Positions 52,052 to 61,563 of a DNA stretch of 64,000 bases are shown here, piece by piece (within the stretch, counting starts at the first letter, position 1; each line of letters begins with the position of its first letter). Origin of the DNA: Afipia sp. (GTDB lineage: Bacteria; Pseudomonadota; Alphaproteobacteria; Rhizobiales; Xanthobacteraceae); NCBI GenBank assembly GCA_017308595.1, contig JAFKER010000005.1:568950-632949 (forward strand). The letters run 5' to 3'. The notes beneath the pieces are model-generated. The model had not been told where the DNA came from. It ran no database searches and saw only the letters and a list, made by a program, of their open reading frames with translations. Both the position numbers and the translations under genes were made by a program.

Positions 52052-55000
52052 ATGGCCTTCACCGATATTTTCATCAAGCGGCCTGTACTGTCGCTTGTCG
52101 TCAGCCTGCTGATCCTCTTGATCGGCTTCAAGGCGGCGACGAGCCTCGGTATCCGCCAGTATCCGAAACTGTCGAATACGGTCGTGACCATCACGACCTC
52201 GTATCCCGGCGCATCCCCGAATTTGATGCAGGGCTTCATCACGCAGCCGATCGAGCAGGCGGTGGCGTCGGCGGAAGGCGTCGACTACATCACGTCGTCT
52301 TCGGTGCAGGGCCTCAGCACAATTTCGGTCTATATCAAGCTCAACGTCGATCCGAATTCGGCGCTGACCGAGGTCAGTTCGAAAGTCAGTTCGGTCCGCT
52401 ACTTGATTCCACGAGAGTCGAACGACCCCGTGATTACCAAGTCGACTGGCCAGACCACGGCGGTGATGTATATCGGCTTCGCCAGCGATGAACTGACCGG
52501 ACCGCAGATTTCCGATTATCTCGCCCGCGTCGTGCAACCGATCCTGTCGACGGTGGACGGTGTCGCATCCGCCGACATCCTCGGTGCGCAGACGCTTGCG
52601 ACGCGCATCTGGCTCAATCCGGAGCGTATGGCGAGCCGCAACGTGTCGCCGGATGATGTTGGTGCTGCGATCAGGGCGAACAACTTTCAGGCCGCCGCCG
52701 GTCAGTCCAAGGGATATTTCATCGTCTCCAACGTGACGACCAATACCGACCTCACCAGCATCGAGCAGTTCAAGAGGATGACGGTGAAGGCGAAGGACGG
52801 CGGTTTTGTCCGTCTTGAGGACATCGCTACCGTCGAACTCGGCGCGCAAAGTACCGATGCCAGCGTTGCCATGAGCGGCCAGCAAGCGATCTTCATTGGT
52901 GTGCAGTCGACGCCGCAAGGTAATCCGCTGAACATCGTCAAAGGCGTGCGCGCGCTGTTCCCGGAAATCGAACGCAATCTGCCGCCGTCACTGAAGATGC
53001 GCGTCGCTTACGATTCGACCAAGTTTATTCAGTCGTCGATCGATGAAGTGCGCGACACGCTCCTGGAAGCGGTGCTGATCGTCGTCGTCGTGATCTTCCT
53101 GTTCCTGGCCTCGCTCCGTTCGGTGATCATCCCGGTTGTCACGATTCCGTTGTCGCTGGTCGGTGCGTGCATTCTGATGCTGGCGATGGGTTTCACGCTC
53201 AACCTGCTCACGCTGCTGGCGATGGTGCTTGCCATTGGCCTTGTCGTTGACGACGCGATTGTCGTCGTTGAAAACATTCACAGGCATTTGGAGGAAGGGA
53301 AGACCCCCGTCGAAGCCTCGTTGATTGGGGCGCGTGAAATCGTCGGGCCAGTCATTTCGATGACGATTACACTGGCGGCTGTATACGCACCGATCGGCTT
53401 TCTCGGCGGCCTGACCGGATCATTGTTCCGCGAATTCGCTTTTACGCTTGCAGGCTCGGTCATCATCTCCGGGGTCGTCGCGCTGACGCTCTCGCCGATG
53501 ATGTGTTCCGTGCTGCTTAAAGGCGGACATCAAAATCAGGGCCGGTTCGCTAAGCTGGTCGATCGCGTGTTCACGCGAGTGACCGATTGGTATGGGCGCA
53601 AGCTGGACCGCTCGCTGGACTATCGGCCGATCACTGGCTTGTTCGCGGTCGCAATCCTGTTCCTCGTCGGCTTCATGTATGTGAACACCAACAAGGAACT
53701 GGCGCCGGAGGAAGATCAGGGCATTCTGTTCTCGGTGACCAAAGCGCCGCAATATGCGAACATCGATTACAGCAATTTCTACGGCAAGAAACTGGACAAG
53801 GTTTTCGCGAGTTTCCCCGAAACGGATCTCCGCTTCATCATCAACGGCATCAATGGACCGGCCAACGGTATTGCGGGCATGATCCTGAAGCCGTGGGACG
53901 AGCGCAAGCGGTCCTCGCTGACGCTCAAACCATTGGTTCAGAACGAACTGAGCAAGGTGGAGGGCGTCAACGCCTTTGCATTCAACCTGCCGGCTTTGCC
54001 GGGTGGACCGGGCGGTTTGCCGATCCAGATGGTCATCAGCACGACGAGCGGATTCCAGGCTGTGTTCGAGCAGATGGAGAAGCTGAAGAAGGCTGCGCGA
54101 GAAAGCGGCTTCTTCATCGTGGCTGACAGCGATCTTGCTTTCAATCAGCCGGTGGTCACGGTGACCGTTGATCGTTCCAAGGCGAACGATATGGGCATCA
54201 ACATGTCCGCCGTGGGCAACACGCTCTCGACCTTGCTCGGCGGCAATTACGTCAACCGCTTCAATCTCGAAGGGCGTTCCTATCAGGTCATTCCGCAGGT
54301 GCCGCGTGAACTTCGCCTGACGCCGGAATCACTCGCAAATTACTATGTTGCGACGAGCAGTGGACGGCAGGTTCCGCTCTCGACCATTGTCACTATTGAA
54401 ACCGCGACCAATCCAAATGCATTGACGCATTTCAACCAGTTGAACTCGGCGACATTCCAGGCCGTGGCGATGCCGGGCGTGACGGTGGGCAAGGCGGTCG
54501 AATTCCTCGAAGAGCAGGCCAAGCAACTGCCGGCGGGCTTTACTCACGACTTCCTGGCGGACTCGCGACAATATGTGCAGGAAGGAAACCAGCTTACGGT
54601 GACTTTCGTGTTCGCGCTCATCATCATCTTCCTGGTGCTTGCGGCGCAATTCGAGAGTCTGCGCGATCCGCTTGTGATTCTGATTTCGGTGCCGATGGCG
54701 ATCTCCGGTGCGCTGATCCCGCTATTCTTCGGTCTGGCGACGATCAACATCTACACCCAGGTTGGTCTGGTGACGTTGGTCGGCCTGATCTCCAAGCACG
54801 GCATCTTGATGGTGGAATTCGCCAACGAGATGCAGGTGAATGAGAACGTAGACCGGCGTACCGCCATTACGCATTCGGCTCGTGTTCGCCTCCGCCCGAT
54901 CCTGATGACAACCGCTGCAATGGTTGCGGGTCTGTTGCCGCTGCTCACGGCAAGCGGAGCGGGCGCTGCGAGCCGCTTCTCGATCGGCATCGTGGTGGTT

Positions 55001-55138
55001 GCGGGTATGTCGATCGGCACGCTGTTCACGCTGTTTGTGCTGCCGGCGGTCTATACCTGGATCGCGACCGACCACAGGGCGGCTGCACAGAACCAGCGCG
55101 CCAAGGATATCGAGAAGTACGAACTCAGCCTCACCTGA
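52052..55138 (+). CDS. RND efflux permease, HAE1 family (pump 3)
   Basis: A 1028-residue inner-membrane drug/proton antiporter starting MAFTDIFIKRPVLSLVVS. The helix-4 pair DD is at about 400-401 in IGLVVDDAIVVVENIHRH. The QYPKLSNTVVTITTSYPGAS segment and short docking domain place it with the shorter MexK/MdtB-like or VexF-like RND proteins rather than with AcrB. Full length, no frameshift. Ends the tetR-adaptor-permease operon; again no outer-membrane factor gene follows. Confidence 0.92.
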   Translation: MAFTDIFIKRPVLSLVVSLLILLIGFKAATSLGIRQYPKLSNTVVTITTSYPGASPNLMQGFITQPIEQAVASAEGVDYITSSSVQGLSTISVYIKLNVDPNSALTEVSSKVSSVRYLIPRESNDPVITKSTGQTTAVMYIGFASDELTGPQISDYLARVVQPILSTVDGVASADILGAQTLATRIWLNPERMASRNVSPDDVGAAIRANNFQAAAGQSKGYFIVSNVTTNTDLTSIEQFKRMTVKAKDGGFVRLEDIATVELGAQSTDASVAMSGQQAIFIGVQSTPQGNPLNIVKGVRALFPEIERNLPPSLKMRVAYDSTKFIQSSIDEVRDTLLEAVLIVVVVIFLFLASLRSVIIPVVTIPLSLVGACILMLAMGFTLNLLTLLAMVLAIGLVVDDAIVVVENIHRHLEEGKTPVEASLIGAREIVGPVISMTITLAAVYAPIGFLGGLTGSLFREFAFTLAGSVIISGVVALTLSPMMCSVLLKGGHQNQGRFAKLVDRVFTRVTDWYGRKLDRSLDYRPITGLFAVAILFLVGFMYVNTNKELAPEEDQGILFSVTKAPQYANIDYSNFYGKKLDKVFASFPETDLRFIINGINGPANGIAGMILKPWDERKRSSLTLKPLVQNELSKVEGVNAFAFNLPALPGGPGGLPIQMVISTTSGFQAVFEQMEKLKKAARESGFFIVADSDLAFNQPVVTVTVDRSKANDMGINMSAVGNTLSTLLGGNYVNRFNLEGRSYQVIPQVPRELRLTPESLANYYVATSSGRQVPLSTIVTIETATNPNALTHFNQLNSATFQAVAMPGVTVGKAVEFLEEQAKQLPAGFTHDFLADSRQYVQEGNQLTVTFVFALIIIFLVLAAQFESLRDPLVILISVPMAISGALIPLFFGLATINIYTQVGLVTLVGLISKHGILMVEFANEMQVNENVDRRTAITHSARVRLRPILMTTAAMVAGLLPLLTASGAGAASRFSIGIVVVAGMSIGTLFTLFVLPAVYTWIATDHRAAAQNQRAKDIEKYELSLT

Positions 55139-55170
55139 GGCTGTTACCCTATCGTCATGCCCTGCTGTAT

Positions 55171-55221
55171 GCCAGGCATCCACGTTCTCATCCGTGCCCG
55201 TTTAGGACGTGGATGGCCGGG
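55171..55221. repeat. Inverted repeat after RND pump 3
   Basis: CATCCACGT at 55177-55185 and ACGTGGATG at 55207-55215 pair, and imperfect pairing extends outward (GCCAGG/CCGGGC) to a 16-bp stem. Related CCGGGCA/TGCCCGGCC pieces recur up to about 55260. This is a different repeat family from the REP pairs. It may end the pump 3 transcript. Confidence 0.55.
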
Positions 55222-55330
55222 CACAAGCGAGCGGAAGCGCCCATTCTATGCCCGGCCGTGGCGATGTTTCGATTCCCGTTGAGGGTGCTCGGCTGGCGCT
55301 TCGTGATGTACCGCGAAGTGGCGTTTATGT

Positions 55331-55999
55331 ATGATAAGCGCGATCATGCTGACGGTTAAAAGCCTCACCAAATCTTATCGGACGTCTGAAGAGCAACTCG
55401 CGGTTCTGCGCGGGGTCGATCTTACGCTGGCTGCCGGGGAGAGCGTTGCACTGACCGGTGAATCCGGTAGTGGCAAGAGTACGCTGCTGCACCTGATCGC
55501 AGGGCTCGACGAAGCCGACGGCGGCGAAATCTGGCTTGATGGAACGCTGGTGTCGGAGCTTTCCGACAGTGACCGCGCCGCGATGCGGCGTGATCGGCTG
55601 GGTCTCGTGTTTCAGCAGTTCAATCTCATTCCAAGCCTGCAAGTGATCGACAATCTCGCATTTCAGGCGCGGATCGCCGGGCGTCATGATCCGGCATGGC
55701 AGGATGAGCTGGTCGAGCGCCTTGGACTGGGCGCATTGCTGGATCGCTATCCCGAGCAATTATCCGGAGGCCAGCAACAGCGGGTCGCCATAGGCCGCGC
55801 GCTCGCAATCAAGCCGCTTGTGTTGCTGGCGGATGAGCCGACAGGAAACCTCGACGAAAAAACTGCTGATGATGTTCTGGCGCTGGCGCGCGATCTGGTG
55901 ACGCGCACCGGCTGCAGCTTTCTCATGGTGACGCACAGCGAGCTTCTGGCGGCGACGCTCGACCGGCGGGTGCATCTCACCGCGGGGCGGATCACATGA
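55331..55999 (+). CDS. ABC transporter ATPase, LolD/AttE-like
   Basis: A 222-residue ATPase of the LolD/MacB/YbbA class. Walker A GESGSGKST is at 43-51 (numbering from 55331), signature LSGGQQQRVAIGRAL, Walker B VLLADEPTGNLDEK and H-loop MVTHSELLA. LolD-type ATPases work with FtsX-fold permeases that move lipids, lipoproteins or peptides rather than importing solutes. ATG 55346 (MLTVKSLTK) is a plausible later start. The stop overlaps the permease start (ATGA). Confidence 0.9.
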   Translation: MISAIMLTVKSLTKSYRTSEEQLAVLRGVDLTLAAGESVALTGESGSGKSTLLHLIAGLDEADGGEIWLDGTLVSELSDSDRAAMRRDRLGLVFQQFNLIPSLQVIDNLAFQARIAGRHDPAWQDELVERLGLGALLDRYPEQLSGGQQQRVAIGRALAIKPLVLLADEPTGNLDEKTADDVLALARDLVTRTGCSFLMVTHSELLAATLDRRVHLTAGRIT

Positions 56000-58455
56000 T
56001 CCGTCCGCTGTGGATTCTCGTGGGTCTGTTGAGCCACTGGAAGCGGCACCGGATGCAATTTGCAGCCCTGCTGATTGGGCTGATTTCAGCTACCGCGCTC
56101 TGGAGCGGCGTACAGGCCATTAATCAGCAGGCGCGCAGCAGTTACGATCGTGCGGCGTCGACATTCGGTGGCGGCAAGACGGCCATGCTGGTCGGCCGCG
56201 ACAGTCCTGCTTTCCCGCAACGGTTATTCGTTGATCTGCGCCGTGCCAACTGGCTGGTTTCTCCAGTGGTCGAAGGCCGCATTGTGATTGGCGGTCGTGC
56301 GTTCAGGCTGCTCGGTATCGAGCCGGTGTCGTTGCCTAAAGGTGCAGGCCCTGCGCCTGACATTGGACAAGCGGATCTCCATCGATTTGTTGCGCCTCCC
56401 GGACAGACGTTGGTTGCGCCTGAAACATTGAGCGATCTGAAACTGCCGGAAGGTGGATCGCCGCAGATGGGCGATGTTTTGCTGCCGCCGCTTGTTGTGC
56501 AGGACAAACTCGCGCCCGGCGTTTTGATTGTCGATATCGGTGTCGCGCAGCGCGTTCTCAAAATGCCGGATCAGATCACGCGACTTCTGGTGGGTGAGAT
56601 ACATGGCAAACGACCGCCTCTGGAGCAGGTCGTTGGGGACAGGCTACGATGGGTCGAGGCCGGGGTGCCGAGTGATCTTGAGCGCCTGACCGCCAGCTTC
56701 CATCTTAATCTGACGGCGTTCGGCCTTTTGTCGTTCGTTGTCGGACTCTTCATTGTGCATTCGGCGATCGGACTCGCGCTGGAGCAGCGGCTACCAATGC
56801 TGCGCACCATGCGCGCATGTGGCGTGTCAGCGCGCGCGCTGACGCTCACGTTGATTCTCGAGCTGGTGTCGCTGGCCATTGCTGCCGGCATCATTGGTTT
56901 GATTTGTGGCTATGCCGTTGCCGCGCTTTTGCTTCCCGATGTTGCCGCGAGTCTGCGCGGGCTCTATGGCGCGCAGGTGCCCGGACAACTGGTGCTGAAG
57001 GCAAGCTGGTGGCTGTCCGGCCTCGGCATGAGCATCCTCGGCGCGCTGCTTGCGGCTGCAGCCGGGCTCTATCGCGTCTATCGTTTGCCTGTGCTGGCTA
57101 CCGCGCAACCCTACGTCTGGCAACAGGCACAGCGACGATGGCTGACACGGCAAGGTTTGTTTGCGTTGGCGATTCTGCTTGTCACAGCCGGATGTTTTCT
57201 TTTCGGAGATTCCCTGGTTTCCGGATTTGCGATGCTGGCGGGCTTGCTCCTCGCGGCTGCTCTCATGCTGCCCGTTATTCTCGGCGCGGTATTGAGATTC
57301 GGACAACGTGGCACGTCGCAGCCGCTGGTGAAATGGTTCTGGGCCGATAGTCGCCAGCAATTGCCAGCCCTCTCGCTGGCGCTGATGGCGCTGCTGCTCG
57401 CCCTTGCAGTGAATGTCGGTGTCGGCACCATGGTGCAGAGTTTTTCGCGGACATTCATTGCATGGCTCGATGACCGGCTTGCGTCGGAAGTCTATCTGAA
57501 CGCAACCAGCGATGCTCAGGGCGCCGAGATCGTGGCCTGGCTGCGTCAGCGTCCCGAGGTCGATGCGATCCTTCCTGCATGGCGCACCGATGTTACGCTG
57601 GCGACGTTACCGGTGGAGATCATTGGCTTCGCTGACCACGCGACCTATCGCGAGCGCTGGCCGCTGCTCGAGGCGTTGCCGAATGTTTGGGACAAGGTCG
57701 GGGCGGGAGAAGGTGTACTGCTGAGCGAGCAATTGGCGCGGCGGCTCAAGGTCGGTCTCGGCGATCGCGTGAGCCTTCCGGCGGCAACAGAACCGTGGCA
57801 GGTGAGGGTCGCGGGGATTTATCCCGATTATGGCAATCCAAAGGGGCAGATCGGGATCGACATCGATGCGCTGGCGGCGCAATGGCCGGATATTCCGCGC
57901 ACGCGGTTCGGTTTACGGGTGAGGCCTGACAAGGTCACGGAGCTTATCGCGGCCATGCGCGAAAGGTTCGGGCTCGATTCCAGCCGCTTGCTGGATCAAG
58001 CGACGCTAAAAGCGGAGTCTACCCGTATTTTCAATCGCACTTTTTCTGTCACTTCTGCATTGAATGCGTTCACGCTCGGTGTTGCTGGAGTAGCACTGCT
58101 GACGAGCCTTCTGACGCTCAGCAATAGCCGCCTGCCGCAACTCGCGCCGCTCTGGGCGCTTGGGCTGACGCGGCGGCGACTGGCTGGGATCGAACTGCTT
58201 AAGACGATGGCAGTCGCGTTGATTACAGCACTCTTGGCGTTGCCGCTCGGTATTCTCGTGGCCTGGTGTCTGGTGGCTGTAGTGAACGTCAAGGCGTTCG
58301 GCTGGCGTTTGCCGCTGTACGTTTTCCCGATGCAGTTGCTTGAACTACTCATCGTCGCGCTACTTGCGGCGTTGCTCGCGACATGTCTTCCAGTTCTGAG
58401 ATTGATGCGGTTGCAGCCTGCGGCCCTTGCAAAGATATTTGCCAATGAGCGCTGA
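55996..58455 (+). CDS. FtsX-type ABC permease, fused two-domain (AttFG/YbbP-like)
   Basis: An 819-residue membrane protein with an N-terminal helix (about 22-38), a periplasmic domain, helices at about 230-390 forming the first FtsX unit, a second periplasmic domain, and three C-terminal helices at about 690-810. Two FtsX units in one chain is the YbbP/AttFG layout. Along with the ATPase and the lipocalin-like protein downstream, it matches the attEFGH arrangement known from Agrobacterium, where two permeases are separate. Cargo unknown. Overlaps the next gene by 11 bp. Confidence 0.88.
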   Translation: MIRPLWILVGLLSHWKRHRMQFAALLIGLISATALWSGVQAINQQARSSYDRAASTFGGGKTAMLVGRDSPAFPQRLFVDLRRANWLVSPVVEGRIVIGGRAFRLLGIEPVSLPKGAGPAPDIGQADLHRFVAPPGQTLVAPETLSDLKLPEGGSPQMGDVLLPPLVVQDKLAPGVLIVDIGVAQRVLKMPDQITRLLVGEIHGKRPPLEQVVGDRLRWVEAGVPSDLERLTASFHLNLTAFGLLSFVVGLFIVHSAIGLALEQRLPMLRTMRACGVSARALTLTLILELVSLAIAAGIIGLICGYAVAALLLPDVAASLRGLYGAQVPGQLVLKASWWLSGLGMSILGALLAAAAGLYRVYRLPVLATAQPYVWQQAQRRWLTRQGLFALAILLVTAGCFLFGDSLVSGFAMLAGLLLAAALMLPVILGAVLRFGQRGTSQPLVKWFWADSRQQLPALSLALMALLLALAVNVGVGTMVQSFSRTFIAWLDDRLASEVYLNATSDAQGAEIVAWLRQRPEVDAILPAWRTDVTLATLPVEIIGFADHATYRERWPLLEALPNVWDKVGAGEGVLLSEQLARRLKVGLGDRVSLPAATEPWQVRVAGIYPDYGNPKGQIGIDIDALAAQWPDIPRTRFGLRVRPDKVTELIAAMRERFGLDSSRLLDQATLKAESTRIFNRTFSVTSALNAFTLGVAGVALLTSLLTLSNSRLPQLAPLWALGLTRRRLAGIELLKTMAVALITALLALPLGILVAWCLVAVVNVKAFGWRLPLYVFPMQLLELLIVALLAALLATCLPVLRLMRLQPAALAKIFANER

Positions 58456-59533
58456 CATGCACATCAGCCGCCGAGCGTTTGTCGGCGGCAGCTTGATCGC
58501 TCCCTTGGCGGCGTCGCGGGCGTATACACAGGGCTTTGCAGGGCTCGGCAGCGGCAGCGATGGATTTGCCGAAGTCGTCGCCGGCACGAAGCTTGAATTT
58601 CCGAGCGATCACGGTCCGCATCCCGATTATCGCATTGAGTGGTGGTATCTGACTGCGAATCTGACCGATGCTGCGGGAGAGGAATGGGGTGCGCAGTGGA
58701 CGCTTTTCCGGCAGGCTATGGCGCCCGGCGTGCAACAGGAAGGCTGGGCCAATCAGCAAATCTGGATGGGGCACGCGGCTGTGACCAGCGCGAGCGTTCA
58801 TTGCTATGCCGAGAAATTCGCGCGCGGGGGTGTCGGTCAGGCCGGCGTTGAAGCAATGCCATTCCGGGCATGGATTGATTCATGGCAGATGGGTGGACGA
58901 GATGACTCGAATGCACGGACCATTGCGCCGCTGACGGTCTCCGCATCGGGTGATGATTTCGGTTATGTCCTGAATCTCGCTGCGGATCATCCGCTGGTGC
59001 TGCAAGGAGATGGTGGCTACAGCAAGAAGTCAGAGCAGGGGCAGGCGTCTTATTACTACAGCCAGCCGTATTTCACCGCCTCGGGTGCCATCACTGTTGG
59101 CGACAGGCAGATCGCGGTCACTGGGCGCGCATGGATGGATCGTGAGTGGAGCAGCCAGCCCTTGGCGTCCGATCAGACCGGGTGGGACTGGTTCTCGTTG
59201 CATCTCAATTCTGGCGAGAAGGTCATGCTTTTCCGCCTTCGGCAAAAGGATGGCCGGAACTATTTCGCGGGCAACTGGATTGACCTAAGCGGACGATCTG
59301 AACCTTTGTCCGCCAATGCAATTGCGATGATCCCGACAGCTTTCACGGACATTGATGGCCGAAAGCTCCCGACATCATGGAGCATTTCCATCGCGGATCG
59401 GGGGTTAAAAATCGATAGCACTCCGCTCAACGCCAAAAGCTGGATGGGAACGCGCTTCGCTTACTGGGAAGGGCCGATCAGCTTCAAAGGTAGCCATGGC
59501 GGCGTCGGCTATCTCGAGATGACAGGCTATTGA
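58445..59533 (+). CDS. Tat-exported CrtC/AttH-like lipocalin protein
   Basis: A protein of about 362 residues with a twin-arginine signal (HISRRAFVGG then LIAPLAAS), so it is exported folded. The mature part matches the CrtC/AttH family: HPDYRIEWWYLTANLT, WMGHAAVTSA, YYYSQPYFTASG and WMDREWSSQPL. CrtC hydrates carotenoids, but no crt gene is nearby, and the position after a LolD/FtsX-type ABC pair matches AttH, a periplasmic two-lipocalin protein likely to bind a hydrophobic ligand. A hydrolase-like role is possible. ATG 58457 is an alternative start. Confidence 0.83.
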   Translation: MSADMHISRRAFVGGSLIAPLAASRAYTQGFAGLGSGSDGFAEVVAGTKLEFPSDHGPHPDYRIEWWYLTANLTDAAGEEWGAQWTLFRQAMAPGVQQEGWANQQIWMGHAAVTSASVHCYAEKFARGGVGQAGVEAMPFRAWIDSWQMGGRDDSNARTIAPLTVSASGDDFGYVLNLAADHPLVLQGDGGYSKKSEQGQASYYYSQPYFTASGAITVGDRQIAVTGRAWMDREWSSQPLASDQTGWDWFSLHLNSGEKVMLFRLRQKDGRNYFAGNWIDLSGRSEPLSANAIAMIPTAFTDIDGRKLPTSWSISIADRGLKIDSTPLNAKSWMGTRFAYWEGPISFKGSHGGVGYLEMTGY

Positions 59534-59587
59534 AGGTTGCTTCGTCGCTGCGATCCTCCCAACGACGATCAGAGATCGAGGGTGAAA

Positions 59588-60427
59588 GTGAAATACAAGC
59601 CATTCGGAAAAACTGGCCAGCCGGTTTCGGTGATCGGGCAGGGCACCTGGTATATCGATCAAGGAGACCGTGCATCCGCAGTTGCGGGGCTACGCAAGGG
59701 CCTTGATTTTGGCATGTCCCATATCGATACCGCCGAGATGTATGGTGACGCGGAGCTGGTTGTTGCGGAGGCAATAGCGGGCCGGCGCGATGATGTGTTT
59801 CTGGTGTCGAAAGTGTTGCCGAGCAACGCCTCACGCAAAGGTACGATCCAGGCTTGCGAACGCTCGCTGAAGCGACTTAAGACCGATCATATGGATTGTT
59901 ATCTTTTGCACTGGCGGGGATCGTATCCACTTGAGGACACAGTGGCGGCGCTCGAACAACTGGTGAGCGACGGGAAAATTCGTTCATGGGGTGTCAGCAA
60001 TTTCGATGCGGGTGATCTTGCTGAATTGCTCGATGTGGCGGGCGACGGGAAGATCGCCTGCAATCAGGTGCTGTATCACCTGAACGAGCGCGCCATCGAG
60101 CACTCGGTCATTCCATGGTGCGACGCGCATGGTGTCGCGGTTGTGGCGTATTCGCCATTTGGTCATGACGATTTCCCGGAGCCGCAATCGGCGGGCGGAA
60201 AGCTTCTGAAAGACATCGCATTGAAGCACGGCGCGACGCCGCGTCAGGTGGCGCTGGCTTTTCTGGCGCGCCGCCCGTCAGTGTTTGCGATCCCAAAGGC
60301 GTCATCTGAGGTGCACGCAGAGGATAATGCAGCCGCGGGCGATATGACATTGATCGACCGCGATATTGCTGCGCTGGACAAGGCATTTCCGCTGGGCCGC
60401 GAACCGCGTAGCCTGCCGATGATTTAG
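59588..60427 (+). CDS. Aldo/keto reductase
   Basis: A 279-residue NADPH-dependent TIM-barrel reductase. The catalytic tetrad is visible: Asp47 and Tyr52 (HIDTAEMYG), Lys75 (LVSKV) and His108 (LLHW). GTG 59588 has GAGG 6 nt upstream; the GTG six bases earlier is less well spaced. The C-terminal PKASSEVHAEDNA binds the NADPH phosphate. Substrate unknown. It follows the lipocalin gene by 54 bp and may share its operon. Its TAG stop overlaps the TAA of the convergent exporter gene. Confidence 0.88.
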   Translation: MKYKPFGKTGQPVSVIGQGTWYIDQGDRASAVAGLRKGLDFGMSHIDTAEMYGDAELVVAEAIAGRRDDVFLVSKVLPSNASRKGTIQACERSLKRLKTDHMDCYLLHWRGSYPLEDTVAALEQLVSDGKIRSWGVSNFDAGDLAELLDVAGDGKIACNQVLYHLNERAIEHSVIPWCDAHGVAVVAYSPFGHDDFPEPQSAGGKLLKDIALKHGATPRQVALAFLARRPSVFAIPKASSEVHAEDNAAAGDMTLIDRDIAALDKAFPLGREPRSLPMI

Positions 60428-61182
60428 ATCACTGCTGCGAGGCCCTGCCAGAGCAGCAGTAGGGAGATGATGAACAGCAGCACATAGGCGATATTGTAGA
60501 ACAACCCCGTTGGTGTTTTGCGAACCAGCCAGATGCCTGCGAAGTTCGCCAGCACCGCGATCGGGAGCAGCAGAAGGGATGTTGCAAAGTTCTTTGCGGT
60601 GAATTGCGCGAGGGCGAAGTAAGGGCCGATCTTCAGGAAGTTGACCACCGCGAAGAAAATCGTGGTGGTGCCGACCAGCGTCAGTTTGGGCATGCGCTGC
60701 GGTAGCACATGGACCTGAAACGGTGGCCCGCCGCCTTGAGTCATGAAGGATGTGAATCCCGAGACTCCGCCCCAGAACACGCCGCTGATGGCCGTCGCCG
60801 GATGAGGCTCGATCCTGTTCCGGCGCAGCCAGGTATTTGCCACGAAGGCAAGTCCGATCAGCCCGATGACAATGCGGACCAGGGCGTCCGACAGATGAGA
60901 CGCCAGAATCCAGCCGAGCGCCATGCCTGCCACTGCGCCGGGCAGCATGACTTTCAGATTCCACGCATCCCAGTCGCGCCGGTAGACGTAAATCGAAATC
61001 ATGTCCTGAATGATCAGAAGGGGCAGGATCAAGGCCGCAGCTTCAAGCGGCGGCAGATAAAGCGCCAGCAGCGGAGTGGATGCGATGCCGAGGCCGGAAA
61101 AGCCGCCCTTCGCCAATCCGAGAAGGATCACCGCCGGAATGGCAACGGCGTAGAACAGCGGTTCGGTGATAATGGCGTACAC
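60424..61182 (-). CDS. TauE/SafE-family sulfite/organosulfur exporter
   Basis: A 252-residue inner-membrane protein with about 8 helices. The family repeats are visible as LLGLAKGGFSGLGIASTPLLALYLPP and FWGGVSGFTSFMTQGGGPPFQVHVLPQ. TauE/SafE proteins export sulfite, sulfoacetate or related anions. There is no sulfonate metabolism gene adjacent, so the substrate is inferred by family only. Confidence 0.87.
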   Translation of the reverse strand: MYAIITEPLFYAVAIPAVILLGLAKGGFSGLGIASTPLLALYLPPLEAAALILPLLIIQDMISIYVYRRDWDAWNLKVMLPGAVAGMALGWILASHLSDALVRIVIGLIGLAFVANTWLRRNRIEPHPATAISGVFWGGVSGFTSFMTQGGGPPFQVHVLPQRMPKLTLVGTTTIFFAVVNFLKIGPYFALAQFTAKNFATSLLLLPIAVLANFAGIWLVRKTPTGLFYNIAYVLLFIISLLLLWQGLAAVI

Positions 61183-61305
61183 GTCATGATTCCGTCAGAT
61201 GCTGTTCACTTAGGCCCCACAAATCTGGATCAAATCAACTGATATCGCTGCGCAGAAATGCAGGCCGCCCTTGTGGGTTTGCCGTGACGGACCTAGATTT
61301 CGGTC

Positions 61306-61563
61306 ATGCCTCGCTATTTCTTCAACACGCGGATCGGCGAAACGCTTATTCCGGATCTGGAAGGCGAAGACTTGCGCGATCCGGATCATGCCTGGCGCGT
61401 AGCGCGAGCAACCATCCGGCAAATTCTTCAGGACGAGGGCAAAGACCCCAGCCTGCTCACCGCTATTCTGGAAGTGACAGACGCGGCCGGAGAGATCGTA
61501 CTCGAGTTTCCGTTCACGGAAGCGCTGGAGATACCGGACGAGCCGCCTCCGTCCCGGCATTGA
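61306..61563 (+). CDS. DUF6894-type small protein
   Basis: An 85-residue acidic protein starting MPRYFFNTRIGETLIPD, with the DUF6894 pattern of a RYFF start, a D-x-EG turn (LEGEDLRDPDHA) and a C-terminal AGEIVLEFPF. The family is widespread in Rhizobiales, often in several copies, with unknown function. Its last 50 bp overlap the 3' end of the convergent LysR gene. Confidence 0.75.
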   Translation: MPRYFFNTRIGETLIPDLEGEDLRDPDHAWRVARATIRQILQDEGKDPSLLTAILEVTDAAGEIVLEFPFTEALEIPDEPPPSRH

